Below are positions 42,648-53,258 of a stretch of 64,000 nt of DNA, piece after piece. Source of the stretch: Pseudomonas sp. GGS8 (GTDB lineage Bacteria; Pseudomonadota; Gammaproteobacteria; Pseudomonadales; Pseudomonadaceae); the NCBI RefSeq assembly GCF_024168645.1, contig NZ_JALJWF010000001.1, positions 1,417,001 through 1,481,000 of the forward strand. Direction: 5' to 3'. Both the position numbers and the translations under genes were made by a program. The notes below the pieces were generated by a model. The model was not told where the DNA came from, ran no database searches, and saw nothing but the letters and a program-made list of their open reading frames with translations. Positions within the stretch are counted from its first letter, which is position 1. Each line of letters starts with the position of its first letter.

Positions 42648-45218
42648 TTATGCCAACTGAGGCTGCACGCTCAACGGTTTGAGCGGCAACAGCGGCGCAT
42701 GCGGATCGGCATCCACCGAAGTGCGCCAGGCCTGCAGCCACTCGGCATGGCCTTCGCTCCAGACTTGCTCATGCAAGCGACCCAGTGCCACCGGATCACT
42801 CAACAGGGCCACACGCTCGTTGTTGGTCAGCCCTTCAGGCCCGGCCTTCATCGCATGACGAACCCGCTCGACACGCAGCCATTCGATCGGCTCGGCCTGA
42901 CGGTGACGGGACGTCGCCAGCGCGCACGCCAACGCGTTCTGCTGTGGATCCACTACCGACCGAACGAAGCCGTCGTGCAGTGCATGCCAGCGGTTTTCGT
43001 GGGTGTACTGATCGGTCGCCAGCAATGCCTGCGGCGGATTGTATTCCTCAGGGATCAGGAACAGGCTCTCGTCACGGGACTTCAGACCCAGACCCACACG
43101 ACTGGAGATCACCGACACCGGAATCGACAGCATCAGCGAACCGACGATCGGCACCAGCCACCAGAGAAAGCTCGGGTTCAGCCAGATCACCAACAGCGCC
43201 CAGAAGAAGCCCAGCACGGTTTGCGGACCGTGACGCTTGACCGCTTCGCTCCACGGTGTGGAGTCGTCGTCACGTTGCGGCGAGTTCCAGGTCGCGGCCC
43301 AGCCGAGGAACGCGGCGAGTACGAAACGGGTGTGGAAAATCATCCGCACCGGCGCCAGCAGCATGGAGAACAACATCTCCAGCAGCATCGACAGCGTCAC
43401 CTTGAACCTGCCACCGAACTCTTTCGCGCCCTTGGCCCAGATCAGGATGATGCTCAGCAACTTCGGCAGGAACAGCAGCACGATGGTTGTCGAGAACAGT
43501 GCAATTGCCTTGTCCGGGTGCCATTGCGGCCACAACGGATAGAGCTGACGCGGTTCCAGGAAGTACTGCGGCTCCATCAGCGTGTTGGTCGCCAGCAGAG
43601 CTGTCGACAGCACAAGGAAGAAGAACCACAACGGCGCCGACAGGTAAGACATCACGCCTGTCAGGAACACCGCACGGTGTACCGGGTGCATGCCTTTGAC
43701 CAGGAACAGTCGGAAGTTCATCAGGTTGCCGTGGCACCAGCGACGGTCACGCTTGAGTTCGTCCAGCAGGTTCGGCGGCAGTTCTTCGTAGCTGCCCGGC
43801 AAGTCATAGGCAATCCACACGCCCCAGCCGGCCCGGCGCATCAGCGCCGCTTCAACGAAGTCGTGGGACAGAATCGCACCGGCGAACGCGCCTTTACCGG
43901 GCAACGGCGCCAGGGCGCAGTGCTCGATGAACGGCTTCATGCGGATGATCGCGTTGTGGCCCCAGTAGTGGGATTCGCCCAACTGCCAGAAGTGCAGGCC
44001 AGCGGTGAACAGTGGACCGTACACACGGGTGGCGAACTGCTGCATACGCGCATAAAGAGTGTCCATGCCCGACGCACGCGGCGCGGTCTGGATGATCCCG
44101 GCGTCCGGCGTGGCTTCCATCAGGCGCACCAGGCTGCTCAAGCATTCGCCACTCATTACGCTGTCGGCGTCGAGCACGACCATGTACTTGTAGTCACCGC
44201 CCCAACGACGGCAGAAGTCGTCGAGGTTGCCGCTTTTACGTTTTACGCGACGACGGCGGCGGCGGTAGAAGATCTTGCCGAAGCCCTTGGCTTCACGGCA
44301 GACGTCCAGCCAGGCCTGCTGTTCGGCGACGCAGATATCGGCGTCGTTACTGTCGCTGAGCACGAAAAAGTCGAAGCGATCCAGGTTACCCGAGGCAGCA
44401 ACCGACTCGAAGGTCGCCCGCAAACCGGCGAATACCCGCGGCACATCTTCGTTGCAGATTGGCATCACCAATGCGGTGCGTGCATCCTTGGCGATCGGCT
44501 CGTTGCCGGCGCTGGCGCCGGAAATGCGGTATTTGTCGCGGCCAGTGATCAACTCGAGGAAGCCCATCAGCGCGGTCCAGAAACCGGCCGACACCCAGCA
44601 GAACAGAATCCCGAACAGAATCAGAATGCTGGTTTGCAACGCGTAAGGCAGCACCTGGGCCGCAGTTTGCAAGAGCGGCTGGTGCAGCACCTCTTCAAGA
44701 TCGACGAACGACCAGCCCTGGTACGGCATGATGCCTTTCATGTACCAGCCGGCGACGATCGTCTGACCGAGCATCAGCACCAGCAGAATGTAACGACGGA
44801 TCGAACCGACGGTGCGCCAGCGAGCTGCCGGCAGCACGTTCTCGTCTTTCGGCGGATTCGGCGGGTTGGTGCGACCGGTCAGCCGACGCCAGCCACGCAC
44901 CAGAATATTGGTGCGCCATGGCTCCGGAACGACTTTGGTCCGACGGATCGGCGGGGCTGCCTTGAGGCAAACCCGACCACTGGCGTCGAGTCCCAACATT
45001 TGCGCATCCGCCAGTTCTTCGGCGGTGTTCAGGGTCAGGCGCCGCCCGACCGACGCCTGGGCGGCATCGGTCGGCGAGTCGAACGCCTGGGACGACAGAC
45101 GTTCGTGCAACTCACTGAAAGACTTGCAGCCCGCGAGTTCTGCGCGCTGCTCGTCGGTCATCGGCAAATGCGCCAGGTACTCGGCAAGCGTTTGTGGCTG
45201 TACTTGTGAATTACTCAT
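42648..45218 (-). CDS. opgH: Glucans biosynthesis glucosyltransferase H
   Basis: 856 residues. Inner-membrane GT2 enzyme that makes the beta-1,2-glucan backbone of osmoregulated periplasmic glucans from UDP-glucose. It shows the DADS motif in [12 protein letters not shown], a family-2 acceptor region, and the RRW in [12 protein letters not shown]. About eight membrane segments flank the catalytic domain. It overlaps the opgG stop by 8 nt, so the pair is coupled. Older name mdoH. Confidence 0.95.
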   Translation of the reverse strand: MSNSQVQPQTLAEYLAHLPMTDEQRAELAGCKSFSELHERLSSQAFDSPTDAAQASVGRRLTLNTAEELADAQMLGLDASGRVCLKAAPPIRRTKVVPEPWRTNILVRGWRRLTGRTNPPNPPKDENVLPAARWRTVGSIRRYILLVLMLGQTIVAGWYMKGIMPYQGWSFVDLEEVLHQPLLQTAAQVLPYALQTSILILFGILFCWVSAGFWTALMGFLELITGRDKYRISGASAGNEPIAKDARTALVMPICNEDVPRVFAGLRATFESVAASGNLDRFDFFVLSDSNDADICVAEQQAWLDVCREAKGFGKIFYRRRRRRVKRKSGNLDDFCRRWGGDYKYMVVLDADSVMSGECLSSLVRLMEATPDAGIIQTAPRASGMDTLYARMQQFATRVYGPLFTAGLHFWQLGESHYWGHNAIIRMKPFIEHCALAPLPGKGAFAGAILSHDFVEAALMRRAGWGVWIAYDLPGSYEELPPNLLDELKRDRRWCHGNLMNFRLFLVKGMHPVHRAVFLTGVMSYLSAPLWFFFLVLSTALLATNTLMEPQYFLEPRQLYPLWPQWHPDKAIALFSTTIVLLFLPKLLSIILIWAKGAKEFGGRFKVTLSMLLEMLFSMLLAPVRMIFHTRFVLAAFLGWAATWNSPQRDDDSTPWSEAVKRHGPQTVLGFFWALLVIWLNPSFLWWLVPIVGSLMLSIPVSVISSRVGLGLKSRDESLFLIPEEYNPPQALLATDQYTHENRWHALHDGFVRSVVDPQQNALACALATSRHRQAEPIEWLRVERVRHAMKAGPEGLTNNERVALLSDPVALGRLHEQVWSEGHAEWLQAWRTSVDADPHAPLLPLKPLSVQPQLA

Positions 45219-47016
45219 CGGCAGGCAACTGATAGCTCCAGGTCTCGGTCAGGACTTGTTCAGTCGGTGCCGATTCCGGTGTGGCAGGGGCCGCTTCGGC
45301 AGCGACAGGCTGCTTGGCGTCTTTGTTGTCCTTCTCCTTGGTGTCCTTGACTTGCTGGGCTTGCGCTTCAGCTTGCTTGGCTTCCTTGTCCTTCTTCTCC
45401 TGCTGACGGGCGGCGATCTTGTCGGCCTTGGCAACGGAAGAGCTGGACGCTGGCGCCGTGGTCTTGATCGTCTCGGCAGGCGTGATGGTCTTGACCAGTG
45501 CTGCACGCATTTCGGTGGACTTGCCCGGATCCTTGATCTTCATCCGCAGGGTCAGGCGCCAGCCCTTGGTTTCAGGGTTGTAACGAACGCTGTTCTCGAC
45601 CAGCTCCGCGTTGTCACCCACGCTCACCTGGCTGCGCACATCGGCATCTTCCGGCAAATCCTGCAGGGACGGACCTTGGAAATCCACCAGGTAGGCCACG
45701 CTGCCGTCCGGCTGACGAATCAGGTTCGACTGCTTCACGTCACCCGTGGAACGCAGGGTCTGTTGAACCCAGGCGCTGTCCGCCGAATGCAGGGAGGCTT
45801 CGTCGATGGTCCAGTGCATGCGATAAGCGACGTCCAGGGACTGGCCAGGCTCTGGCAGTTTTTCCGGGCTCCAGAAAGCAACGATATTGTCGTTGGTTTC
45901 GTCAGCGGTAGGAATCTCCACCAGATCGACGGAGCCCTTGCCCCAATCGCCTTTCGGTTCGATCCAGGCGCTTGGGCGCTTGTCGTAGCGGTCGTCGAGG
46001 TCTTCGTAGTGGCTGAAGTCACGGCCACGCTGCAGCAAACCGAAACCGCGCGGGTTCTCGATCGAGAAGTTGCTCACGGCCAGGTGTTTCGGGTTGTTCA
46101 ATGGGCGCCAGATCCATTCACCGTTGCCGGCATGGATCGACAGACCGCTGGAGTCGTGCAGTTCGCGACGGTAGTTCAGCACTTTCGACGGCTGGTTGGC
46201 GCCGAACAGGAACATGCTGGTCAGCGGTGCAACGCCGAGTTTGGTGACCTTGTCACGCAGGAACATCTTGGCCTTGACGTCGACGACCGTGTCGCTGCCC
46301 GGACGCAGGGTCAGGCGATAGGCACCGGTGGCGCGCGGCGAATCCAGCAGGGCGAAGATCACCAGGTGCTTGTCGCCCGGCTTCGGCTGTTGAATCCAGA
46401 ACTCGGTGAAACGCGGGAACTCTTCGCCGGAAGGCAAGGCGGTATCGATGGCCATGCCGCGAGCGGACAAGCCATAGGTGTGGCCCTTGCCGACAACGCG
46501 GAAGTAACTCGCGCCGAGCATGGTCATGATTTCGTCTTGCTTGTCGGCCTTGTTGATCGGGTAGAGCACACGGAAACCGGCATAACCCAGCTGTTCAGTG
46601 GCTTTAGGATCGAACTTCATATCGCCGAAATCGAAACGACTTGGGTCGTATTTGATCTCTTCGACGGTGTTGGCCGTGATTTCGTTGATTTTCACCGGCG
46701 TATCGAAGTGCATGCCCTGATGATAGAACGACAGCTTGAATGGGGTTTTCTGGTTAGCCCACTCGGCTTTTTCGGTGAGGAAGCGAATTTTTTGATAATC
46801 CGCGAATTTCATCTCACGAAATTCATTCGGCAGGTTACTGCGCGGGGCTTCGTATTTTTGCCCGGCCAGCTCTTTTGCCTTGACCGATACGTCATCCAGA
46901 TTGAATGCCCAAAGCTGGCCGGCGCTGAACAGGCAGAGCAGAGCAGAGCCCGCTACCAGTGCGTTTCGAAACCGTTTGGCAGACAATTTTGGTGCATTAC
47001 AGGGACTAACAATCAC
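45211..47016 (-). CDS. opgG: Glucans biosynthesis protein G (periplasmic)
   Basis: 601 residues from the GTG at 47016, preceded by GAGGG with 6-7 nt spacing ([18 protein letters not shown]). The signal peptide ends at LWA before [15 protein letters not shown]. OpgG branches or modifies the glucan backbone in the periplasm. An extra Lys/Ala-rich, low-complexity C-terminal stretch of about 60 residues follows the conserved part ([15 protein letters not shown]). Older name mdoG. Confidence 0.92.
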   Translation of the reverse strand: MIVSPCNAPKLSAKRFRNALVAGSALLCLFSAGQLWAFNLDDVSVKAKELAGQKYEAPRSNLPNEFREMKFADYQKIRFLTEKAEWANQKTPFKLSFYHQGMHFDTPVKINEITANTVEEIKYDPSRFDFGDMKFDPKATEQLGYAGFRVLYPINKADKQDEIMTMLGASYFRVVGKGHTYGLSARGMAIDTALPSGEEFPRFTEFWIQQPKPGDKHLVIFALLDSPRATGAYRLTLRPGSDTVVDVKAKMFLRDKVTKLGVAPLTSMFLFGANQPSKVLNYRRELHDSSGLSIHAGNGEWIWRPLNNPKHLAVSNFSIENPRGFGLLQRGRDFSHYEDLDDRYDKRPSAWIEPKGDWGKGSVDLVEIPTADETNDNIVAFWSPEKLPEPGQSLDVAYRMHWTIDEASLHSADSAWVQQTLRSTGDVKQSNLIRQPDGSVAYLVDFQGPSLQDLPEDADVRSQVSVGDNAELVENSVRYNPETKGWRLTLRMKIKDPGKSTEMRAALVKTITPAETIKTTAPASSSSVAKADKIAARQQEKKDKEAKQAEAQAQQVKDTKEKDNKDAKQPVAAEAAPATPESAPTEQVLTETWSYQLPADE

Positions 47017-47335
47017 GAGCAACCCTCGCCGAAAACAGATCAAAAAACCAACGGCCAGTTAAAGTGCCAGCACGGTGTACGGTGGAAAAACCGACCCTGC
47101 AGACCACTCTTGCCAAGTTGGCGAGCATTGTTCCGACTCCCATGGGGCAAAATGATTCCCCAACAGGTCCCGGACAAGTCTCTACCTAAGTCAAAATGGA
47201 CCAACGAACGCTGATCCCCGTAGCGCGCGATTATCTAGTAGGCCGCGTTACAACGCATCAGGGGAAACCAAGTATTTATCGGGAAAAACCCCTGTTTTCA
47301 GCCGAAATGCCCTTAAAAAGATGTTTCAAGCACTT
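47017..47335. other. opgG upstream region, no gene seen
   Basis: This 319-nt gap holds the opgGH promoter somewhere and the 3' end of the dtd transcript. I see a short palindrome GCCAACTTGGC (around 47111-47121) and a TGGCAC-type sequence whose GG-GC spacing (11 nt) is wrong for sigma-54. No convincing promoter or terminator was found. Confidence 0.4.
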
Positions 47336-47773
47336 TCACGTCTGTAACAGGAAGGTTACCGGGCCATCATTGACCAGGTGCACCTGCATATCCGCGCCGA
47401 ATCTACCTGATGCCACAGTGCCATGCACCTGTTTCGCTTTGCCCAATAAATAGTCGAAAAGCGCCTCGCCCAAGGCCGGAGGGGCCGCCGTCGAAAAACT
47501 CGGACGCAACCCGTTTTTGGTATCGGCGGCCAGGGTGAACTGCGAGACCAGCAATAACCCGCCGCCCACATCCGCCAAGGACAGATTCATCTTGCCCTCG
47601 GCGTCACTGAATACTCGATAGTTAAGCAGTTTATGCAGAAGTTTGTCGGCGCTGGCCTGCGTGTCGTCGGGTTCGACCGCCACCAGCACCAGCAACCCCT
47701 GATCTATCGCACCAACCACCTCTCCCGCGACCTCGACTCGCGCGCCGCGCACGCGCTGCAGCAGGCCCTTCAT
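47336..47773 (-). CDS. dtd: D-aminoacyl-tRNA deacylase
   Basis: 145 residues. It hydrolyses D-aminoacyl-tRNA (and glycyl-tRNA-Ala) for chiral proofreading. It has the SQFTL motif and the Gly-cisPro motif in [12 protein letters not shown] overlaps the pip stop (ATGA). Confidence 0.95.
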   Translation of the reverse strand: MKGLLQRVRGARVEVAGEVVGAIDQGLLVLVAVEPDDTQASADKLLHKLLNYRVFSDAEGKMNLSLADVGGGLLLVSQFTLAADTKNGLRPSFSTAAPPALGEALFDYLLGKAKQVHGTVASGRFGADMQVHLVNDGPVTFLLQT

Positions 47774-48741
47774 GCTTCGTCAGGCGACAGGTCGAGCAAG
47801 CGACGGGCCATCTGATCGGCGGCGCGTACCAAGGCATCGGTGATCCCCGGTTCGGACGCCGCATGGCCGGCGTCGCGAATCACCTGCAGTTCGCTGTTCG
47901 GCCAGGCCTGATGCAGCTCCCAGGCGTTGTCCAGCGGGCAGATCACGTCATAACGACCATGGACGATGACACCGGGCAAATGGGCGATCTTGCCCATGTC
48001 ACGGATCAGCTGGTTCGGCTCCAGGAAAGCGTTATTGGTGAAGTAGTGGCATTCGATACGGGCGATGGACAACGCACGTTGAGGTTCGGAGAAACGGTCG
48101 ACCACCAGCGGATTCGGACGCAGGGTCGCGGTACGGCCTTCCCAGATGGACCAGGCCTTGGCCGCATGCATCTGGGCGATCTGGTCGTTGCCGACCAGGC
48201 GTTTGTGGAATGCCGTGAGCAAGTCGTCGCGTTCGTCCAGCGGGATCGGCGCGATGTAGTCCTGCCAGTAATCGGGGAACAGACGACTGGCGCCACACTG
48301 GTAGAACCATTCGATTTCCTGGGGACGGCAGAGAAAAATCCCGCGCAGAATCAGACCGTGTACGCGCTCCGGATGGGTTTGCGCATAAGCCAGGGCCAGG
48401 GTCGAACCCCAGGAACCGCCGAACAGCACCCATTTGTCGATACCCAGGTGTTTGCGAATCCGCTCAAGGTCGGCGACCAGATCCCAGGTGGTGTTGTTTT
48501 CCAGGCTGGCGTGGGGCGTGGAGCGACCGCAACCGCGCTGGTCGAAGGTAACGATGCGATACAGGTTCGGATCGAAATACCGGCGGCTTTGCGCATCACA
48601 CCCGGCGCCGGGGCCGCCGTGAATGAACACTACCGGCAAACCTTCCGGTGAACCGCTTTCGTCGACATACAGCGTGTGGGTTTTATCGACGGCCAGATCG
48701 TGCCGGGCGTGGGGTTTGATCTGCGGGTACAAAGTCTGCAT
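47770..48741 (-). CDS. pip: Proline iminopeptidase
   Basis: 323 residues, alpha/beta hydrolase of the S33 family, cleaving N-terminal proline. HGGPGAG forms the oxyanion side; Ser lies in GGSWGS; Asp in HGRYDVICP and His in DAGHAASEP. It forms a two-gene operon with dtd. Confidence 0.94.
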   Translation of the reverse strand: MQTLYPQIKPHARHDLAVDKTHTLYVDESGSPEGLPVVFIHGGPGAGCDAQSRRYFDPNLYRIVTFDQRGCGRSTPHASLENNTTWDLVADLERIRKHLGIDKWVLFGGSWGSTLALAYAQTHPERVHGLILRGIFLCRPQEIEWFYQCGASRLFPDYWQDYIAPIPLDERDDLLTAFHKRLVGNDQIAQMHAAKAWSIWEGRTATLRPNPLVVDRFSEPQRALSIARIECHYFTNNAFLEPNQLIRDMGKIAHLPGVIVHGRYDVICPLDNAWELHQAWPNSELQVIRDAGHAASEPGITDALVRAADQMARRLLDLSPDEA

Positions 48742-48856
48742 TGCGCGCTCCGTAAGGGGTCGAGGTCATCCCTGTAGGGACTTCTATTATTCTGCCGTCC
48801 GGCATCATAAACCCGAATTACTTCAATGAGCATGCCCCTCGCAGCGTCAGCGTTTG

Positions 48857-49777
48857 TCAGCCCGTCTTCTCAGCCAAATAGCCGAGCAGGGTTTCATAGA
48901 GTCGGTCGACCTCGGCCACCTTCCTGCGCGCCCGCAAACAACCGTGAACCAGCCCCTCGCCGTGATAAAGCGTTGCGTTAACGCTGGCGGCGTTGAGTCG
49001 TTCGGCGTAAAGCACGCCGTCGTCGCGCAGCGGATCGAACTGCGCCACGGCAACCAACGTCGGCGGCAGGCCGCTGAAATCGTCGGCGACCAACGGCATC
49101 GCATAGGCACCCGGTTGTCGGGTGCCGCGTAAATACAATGCGTGATAACAATCCAGATCGCCGCTGCTGAGCAATGGCGCGTCGGCGCACTCACTGCGCG
49201 ATACCAATCGATGATCGCCGCCCAGGCCCGGATAGATCAGAACCTGTGCACAGGGCGCCGGTTCGCCGGCATCGCGCAAGGCCAGGCACAGCGCAGCGGC
49301 AAGGTTGCCGCCAGCGCTGTCGCCGGCCACCAGCGTCCGCGTCGGGTCGAGCTGAAACGGCCCCGTGCGCAACGCGCGCCAGACACTCAGGCAGTCATCG
49401 AACGCCGCCGGAAACGGATGTTCCGGCGCCAACCGATAATCGACGGCGATCACCAACGCGCCGAGCGTCGACGCCAGTTCGGCGCAGATGAAGGCGTGGG
49501 AATCCAGATCCCCCACCACCCAACCACCGCCATGCAAATACACAACGCAGGGCCAGCCGCTGGTCGGTGATTCGGCCGACGGTTGCCAGGCGCGCACCGC
49601 CACTCCCGCCAACTCGAAATCGACCACCTTAAGCCCCTCGGGACAGGGCGGAGTAAATGCCCGGCACATCTCACGGTAGGCCTGACGCCAACCGGTGAGG
49701 CTGCGGTCGGTGCTGTTGAAGCTGATGGTTTTCTCGACGAAAGCCGCCATTTGTTCAGAGAGTGGATAAGAAGCCAT
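48857..49777 (-). CDS. HSL-family (family IV) esterase/lipase
   Basis: 306 residues from ATG 49777 (MASYPLSEQMAAFVEKT). HGGGW oxyanion motif in YLHGGGWVVGDLDSH, nucleophile in GDSAGGN, Asp in QFDPLRDDGV and His in GEGLVHGCL. No signal peptide, so cytoplasmic. Substrate is unknown; short-chain carboxylic esters are typical for the family. Confidence 0.88.
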   Translation of the reverse strand: MASYPLSEQMAAFVEKTISFNSTDRSLTGWRQAYREMCRAFTPPCPEGLKVVDFELAGVAVRAWQPSAESPTSGWPCVVYLHGGGWVVGDLDSHAFICAELASTLGALVIAVDYRLAPEHPFPAAFDDCLSVWRALRTGPFQLDPTRTLVAGDSAGGNLAAALCLALRDAGEPAPCAQVLIYPGLGGDHRLVSRSECADAPLLSSGDLDCYHALYLRGTRQPGAYAMPLVADDFSGLPPTLVAVAQFDPLRDDGVLYAERLNAASVNATLYHGEGLVHGCLRARRKVAEVDRLYETLLGYLAEKTG

Positions 49778-49829
49778 GTGCCGCAGCCAGCCCAATAGAG
49801 GAACTCAAAAAATTGAACGACGCTAATCC

Positions 49830-49918
49830 TGTGGGAGCGAGGCTTGCCCGCGAAGAATGCGCCGCAGTTTTCAGGTATTACGCGTCATCGTTCTTCACGG
49901 GCAAGCCTCGCTCCCACA
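49830..49918. repeat. REP doublet, GCGAGGCTTGCCCGC variant
   Basis: Units 49830-49853 and 49894-49918 carry AGCGAGGCTTGCCCGCG, one base longer than the main type. It separates the orphan binding-protein gene from the esterase gene on the same strand. Confidence 0.88.
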
Positions 49919-49959
49919 GGTTCTGCGTCTTCCTCGTCACGGTGGTCTCGCTCGACCAG

Positions 49960-50907
49960 TCAGTGTTTCAAACTGGCTTGAACGGTTGCCACACCTTCCT
50001 TGCCATCAAAACTGCTGACACCCGCCAGCCAGCGCTGAAGGTCTTCGGGATGATCGCGCAGCCATTGCCTGGCAACGTCCTGCGGTGTCTTGCGTTCCAT
50101 GATCGGCACCATCAGCTGGCTTTCCTGAGCGGCGGTGAAGGTCAGGTTTTCCAATAGACGGTTCACGTTCGGGCAACGCTCGGCATAGTCCGGCGCGGTC
50201 ACGGTGGAAACGGTCGCCGCGCCTTCGTTCGGGCCGTAGACGTCTTCGCTGCCGGTCAGGTAGGCGATGTTCATGTTGATGTTCATCGGATGCGGGGTCC
50301 AGCCGACGAACACCACGAACTCCTTGCGATTGACCGCCCGTTGCACGGCCGCAAGCATCCCGGCCTCACCGGACTCGATCAGCTTGAAGTCCTTCAAACC
50401 GAAGCGGTTGGTCTCGATCATGGTTTTGATGGTGGTGTTGGCGCCGCTGCCCGGCTCGATGCCGTAAATCTTGCCGCCCAACTGATCCTTGAATCTGGCA
50501 ATGTCGGCGAAGGTTTTCAGGCCGGCGGCAGCGACGTAGTCAGGTACGGCGAGCGTTGCCTGGGCGTCGGCCAGGCTCGGTTTGTCCATGACCTTCACTT
50601 GATTGGCAGCGACGAACGGGGCGATGTTCTTGTCCATCGCCGGTTTCCAGTAACCAAGGAAGATATCGAGGCGTTTGTCGCGGATGCCGGCGAAGATGAT
50701 TTGCTGTACGGCGCTGGTATGCTTGCTTTCATAGCCAAGGCCATTGAGCAGCACTTCGGCCATGCCGCTGGTGGCAATGACGTCGGTCCAGTTGACCACG
50801 CCCATGCGCACGGTCTTGCAGGAAGCGGGGTCGTTGGCGAAAACGCTGGTGCTCAGAAGAGCAGTGCCGGTGAGGATTAACAGACAGCGGTTGAACAGTC
50901 GTTTCAT
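49960..50907 (-). CDS. Choline/betaine-type ABC binding protein (orphan)
   Basis: 315 residues with signal peptide (MKRLFNRCLLILTGTALLSTSVFA split at VFA-NDP). OpuAC/ChoX-type fold: VRMGVVNWTDVIATSGMAEV, LDIFLGYWKPAMD, GIEPGSGANTTI and FVGWTPHPMN, the last three carrying the aromatic and acidic residues that cage quaternary amines. No permease or ATPase gene adjoins it. In Pseudomonas, orphan binding proteins of this type (BetX, CaiX) share one CbcWV core, so this may be another. Carnitine, choline or betaine cannot be told apart here. Confidence 0.87.
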   Translation of the reverse strand: MKRLFNRCLLILTGTALLSTSVFANDPASCKTVRMGVVNWTDVIATSGMAEVLLNGLGYESKHTSAVQQIIFAGIRDKRLDIFLGYWKPAMDKNIAPFVAANQVKVMDKPSLADAQATLAVPDYVAAAGLKTFADIARFKDQLGGKIYGIEPGSGANTTIKTMIETNRFGLKDFKLIESGEAGMLAAVQRAVNRKEFVVFVGWTPHPMNINMNIAYLTGSEDVYGPNEGAATVSTVTAPDYAERCPNVNRLLENLTFTAAQESQLMVPIMERKTPQDVARQWLRDHPEDLQRWLAGVSSFDGKEGVATVQASLKH

Positions 50908-51064
50908 CGGGAAGGCTCGCTCGGCAGCAGATTATTGTGGGCCCGGTGTCTTTGTGCACCGTGCCCACAACGTTACGCAGCGCCGAGTCGGCAAAAGTGA
51001 CCTGTGGCGACCGTGTTTTGCACGGTGGCGACAGCCCCAATCAGTATCGAGGCAAGTTACTACT

Positions 51065-51212
51065 TGTGGCGAGGGGGCTTGCCCCCGTTGGGCCGCGAAG
51101 CGGCCCCAAACCATTCAATCGATTTCCGACAGATTTACCGCGCTGACCGGGTTTACGACTGCTTCGCAGCCGAACGGGGCGGTGCGGCGTTCCGACAAGC
51201 CCCCTCCCCACA
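51065..51212. repeat. Long inverted repeat, TGTGGCGAGG family, copy 3
   Basis: Begins TGTGGCGAGG; the right end is CCTCCCCACA, with a base changed from CCTCGCCACA. It contains GACTGCTTCGCAGCCGAACG in the opposite orientation to copies 1 and 2. It fills the middle of the 50908-51221 gap; the rest of that gap (50908-51064) shows no gene or clear signal beyond the expected upstream region of the binding-protein gene. Confidence 0.83.
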
Positions 51213-51221
51213 GGTGAGTGT

Positions 51222-52025
51222 TTATGCTCGATATCGTTGTTGCCCCCACGCCAGCAACCCTTGCAGCAACTCCCGGAGCACCACCTGCGTCGGCGCCGCC
51301 AAATCCGGGCGGTAACGGAACGGCTCGAACTCTTCCATATAGGTGCACTGGCCCAACTCCAGTTGCACGGCATGAATGTTCACGGCCGGATTGCCGTAAT
51401 GCCGGGTAATGTGCCCGCCCTTGAAGCGACCGTTCAGCACATGGCTGTAATCGGTGTGCTTCGCGCAGATCACTTCCAGTTGTGTGGCCAACTGCGGATC
51501 GCAACTGGCGCCGTTGAAGGTGCCGAGGTTGAAGTCCGGCAGCTTGCCGTCGAACAGATGCGGGATCACCGAGCGAATCGAATGCGCATCGAACAGCAAC
51601 GCATAGCCGAACTCGGCTTTCAGCCGTGCCAGTTCTTCCTGCAAGGTGCGGTGGTACGGCGTCCAGATCTGTTCCAGATAAGTCGCCCGTTCTGCAGCCG
51701 ACGGCTCCAGCCCTTCGCGGAACAATGGAATGCCGTCGAACAACGTTGCCGGATACAGACCGGTGGTGGCGCCGACATACAAAGGCTTGTCGTCGGACGG
51801 CCGGTTCAAGTCGATGACAAACCGCGAGTACTCGGCCGCCAGGATGCTGGCGCCCAGCTCAGCGGCGAATTCGTAAAGTTTGGGGATGTGCCAATCGGTG
51901 TCCGGCAGGCTTTTCGCATCGGGAATCAACCCGGCTTCGACCGCCGGGGTCAGGCGCAGGCCGGCGTGGGGCATGCTGATCAGCAGCGGCACGCGGCCTT
52001 GTTTGAAGTTCAGAACCTTATCCAC
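51222..52025 (-). CDS. hutG: N-formylglutamate deformylase
   Basis: 267 residues from the GTG at 52025 (M-DKVLNFKQGRVPLLISMPH), with AGGAGA 7 nt upstream. It hydrolyses N-formylglutamate to glutamate and formate, the last step of the five-step hut pathway (which needs HutF, not in the window). It contains MPHAGLRLTP, VIDLNRPSDD and FDAHSIRSVIPHLF. It is the last gene of the operon. Confidence 0.94.
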   Translation of the reverse strand: MDKVLNFKQGRVPLLISMPHAGLRLTPAVEAGLIPDAKSLPDTDWHIPKLYEFAAELGASILAAEYSRFVIDLNRPSDDKPLYVGATTGLYPATLFDGIPLFREGLEPSAAERATYLEQIWTPYHRTLQEELARLKAEFGYALLFDAHSIRSVIPHLFDGKLPDFNLGTFNGASCDPQLATQLEVICAKHTDYSHVLNGRFKGGHITRHYGNPAVNIHAVQLELGQCTYMEEFEPFRYRPDLAAPTQVVLRELLQGLLAWGQQRYRA

Positions 52026-52035
52026 AACTGCTCTC

Positions 52036-53241
52036 CTAAACGCTTGTTTCGACGCCGTGACGCACGACGCGTTTTTCCAGGTCGCCGCCCAGCCAATATG
52101 ACAAGTCGGCCGGACGATCGATTTGCCAGGCGACGAAGTCGGCGACTTTGCCGGTTTCCAGCGAACCGTGAGTTTCGGCCATGCCCAGCGCAGTGGCGGC
52201 GTGAATTGTTGCACCCGCCAGGGCCTCTTCCGGGGTCATACGGAAACAGGTGCAGGCCATGTTCAGCATCAAGCGCAACGACAACGCCGGCGAAGTGCCC
52301 GGGTTGAGGTCGCTGGCGATGGCGATTTTTACCCCGTGTTTGCGCAGAGCTTCCATCGGTGGCAATTGGGTTTCCCGCAGGAAGTAGAACGCGCCGGGTA
52401 GCAATACCGCGACGGTGCCGGACTTGGCCATAGCGATGGCGTCGTCTTCGGTCATGAATTCCAGATGATCGGCGGACAGTGCGTGGTAGCGCGCCGCCAG
52501 GCTCGAACCGTGCAGCGACGACAATTGCTCGGCGTGCAGCTTCACCGGCAAGCCGAGGTTCTGCGCAACAACGAAAACCCGTTCGACTTGCTCCGGCGAA
52601 AAAGCCAGGTATTCGCAGAAAGCGTCCACCGCATCCACCAGCCCTTCAGCGGCCAGGGCCGGGAGCATTTCGCTGCAGATGTGATCGATGTAGGCGTCGG
52701 CGCGGTCTGCGTATTCCGGCGGCAAGGCGTGGGCGGCCAGGCAAGTGCTGCGCACGCTGACCGGTAGCTCGGCGCCGAGACGGCGGATCACCCGCAGGAT
52801 TTTGCGTTCGCTGGCCAGGTCCAGGCCGTAGCCGGACTTCATCTCGACCGTGGTCACGCCGTCGCGCATCAGGCTTTTCAAACGCTTGGCAGCGCTGGCG
52901 AACAGCTCATCTTCGCTGGCAGCGCGGGTGGCGCGCACGGTGCTGGCGATGCCGCCACCGCTTGCAGCGATCTCCGCGTAGCTGACGCCTTGCAGACGTT
53001 GTTCGAATTCACCGCTGCGATTGCCGCCGAACACTGTGTGGGTATGACAGTCGATCAGGCCTGGTGTGACCCAGGCCCCATTGAGATCATTGACGGCCGG
53101 GTACTCGCCCGCCGGCAGTTCGCCGCGCGGACCCACCCATTCAATGTGCGCACCTGACGTCACGATGGCCGCGTCCTCGATGATCGAGTAGACGCCTTGC
53201 GCCATGGTTGCGACGTGGCAGTGTTGCCAGAGCGTTTTCAT
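52036..53241 (-). CDS. hutI: Imidazolonepropionase
   Basis: 401 residues. Metal-dependent amidohydrolase that opens 4-imidazolone-5-propionate to formimino-glutamate. Motifs: [33 protein letters not shown] and [10 protein letters not shown]. It stands 10 nt upstream of hutG. Confidence 0.96.
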   Translation of the reverse strand: MKTLWQHCHVATMAQGVYSIIEDAAIVTSGAHIEWVGPRGELPAGEYPAVNDLNGAWVTPGLIDCHTHTVFGGNRSGEFEQRLQGVSYAEIAASGGGIASTVRATRAASEDELFASAAKRLKSLMRDGVTTVEMKSGYGLDLASERKILRVIRRLGAELPVSVRSTCLAAHALPPEYADRADAYIDHICSEMLPALAAEGLVDAVDAFCEYLAFSPEQVERVFVVAQNLGLPVKLHAEQLSSLHGSSLAARYHALSADHLEFMTEDDAIAMAKSGTVAVLLPGAFYFLRETQLPPMEALRKHGVKIAIASDLNPGTSPALSLRLMLNMACTCFRMTPEEALAGATIHAATALGMAETHGSLETGKVADFVAWQIDRPADLSYWLGGDLEKRVVRHGVETSV

Positions 53242-53258
53242 CCTTGGCCTCCGTTAGG

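Noticed and set aside
47040..47080. Sigma-54 type promoter for opgG
   Set aside because: A TGGCAC-like sequence is followed by a GC after 11 nt rather than 10, so spacing is wrong.
42573..47214. 878- and 800-codon open frames on the plus strand
   Set aside because: Antisense shadows of opgH and opgG; composition is that of a mirrored coding frame and no domain is recognisable.
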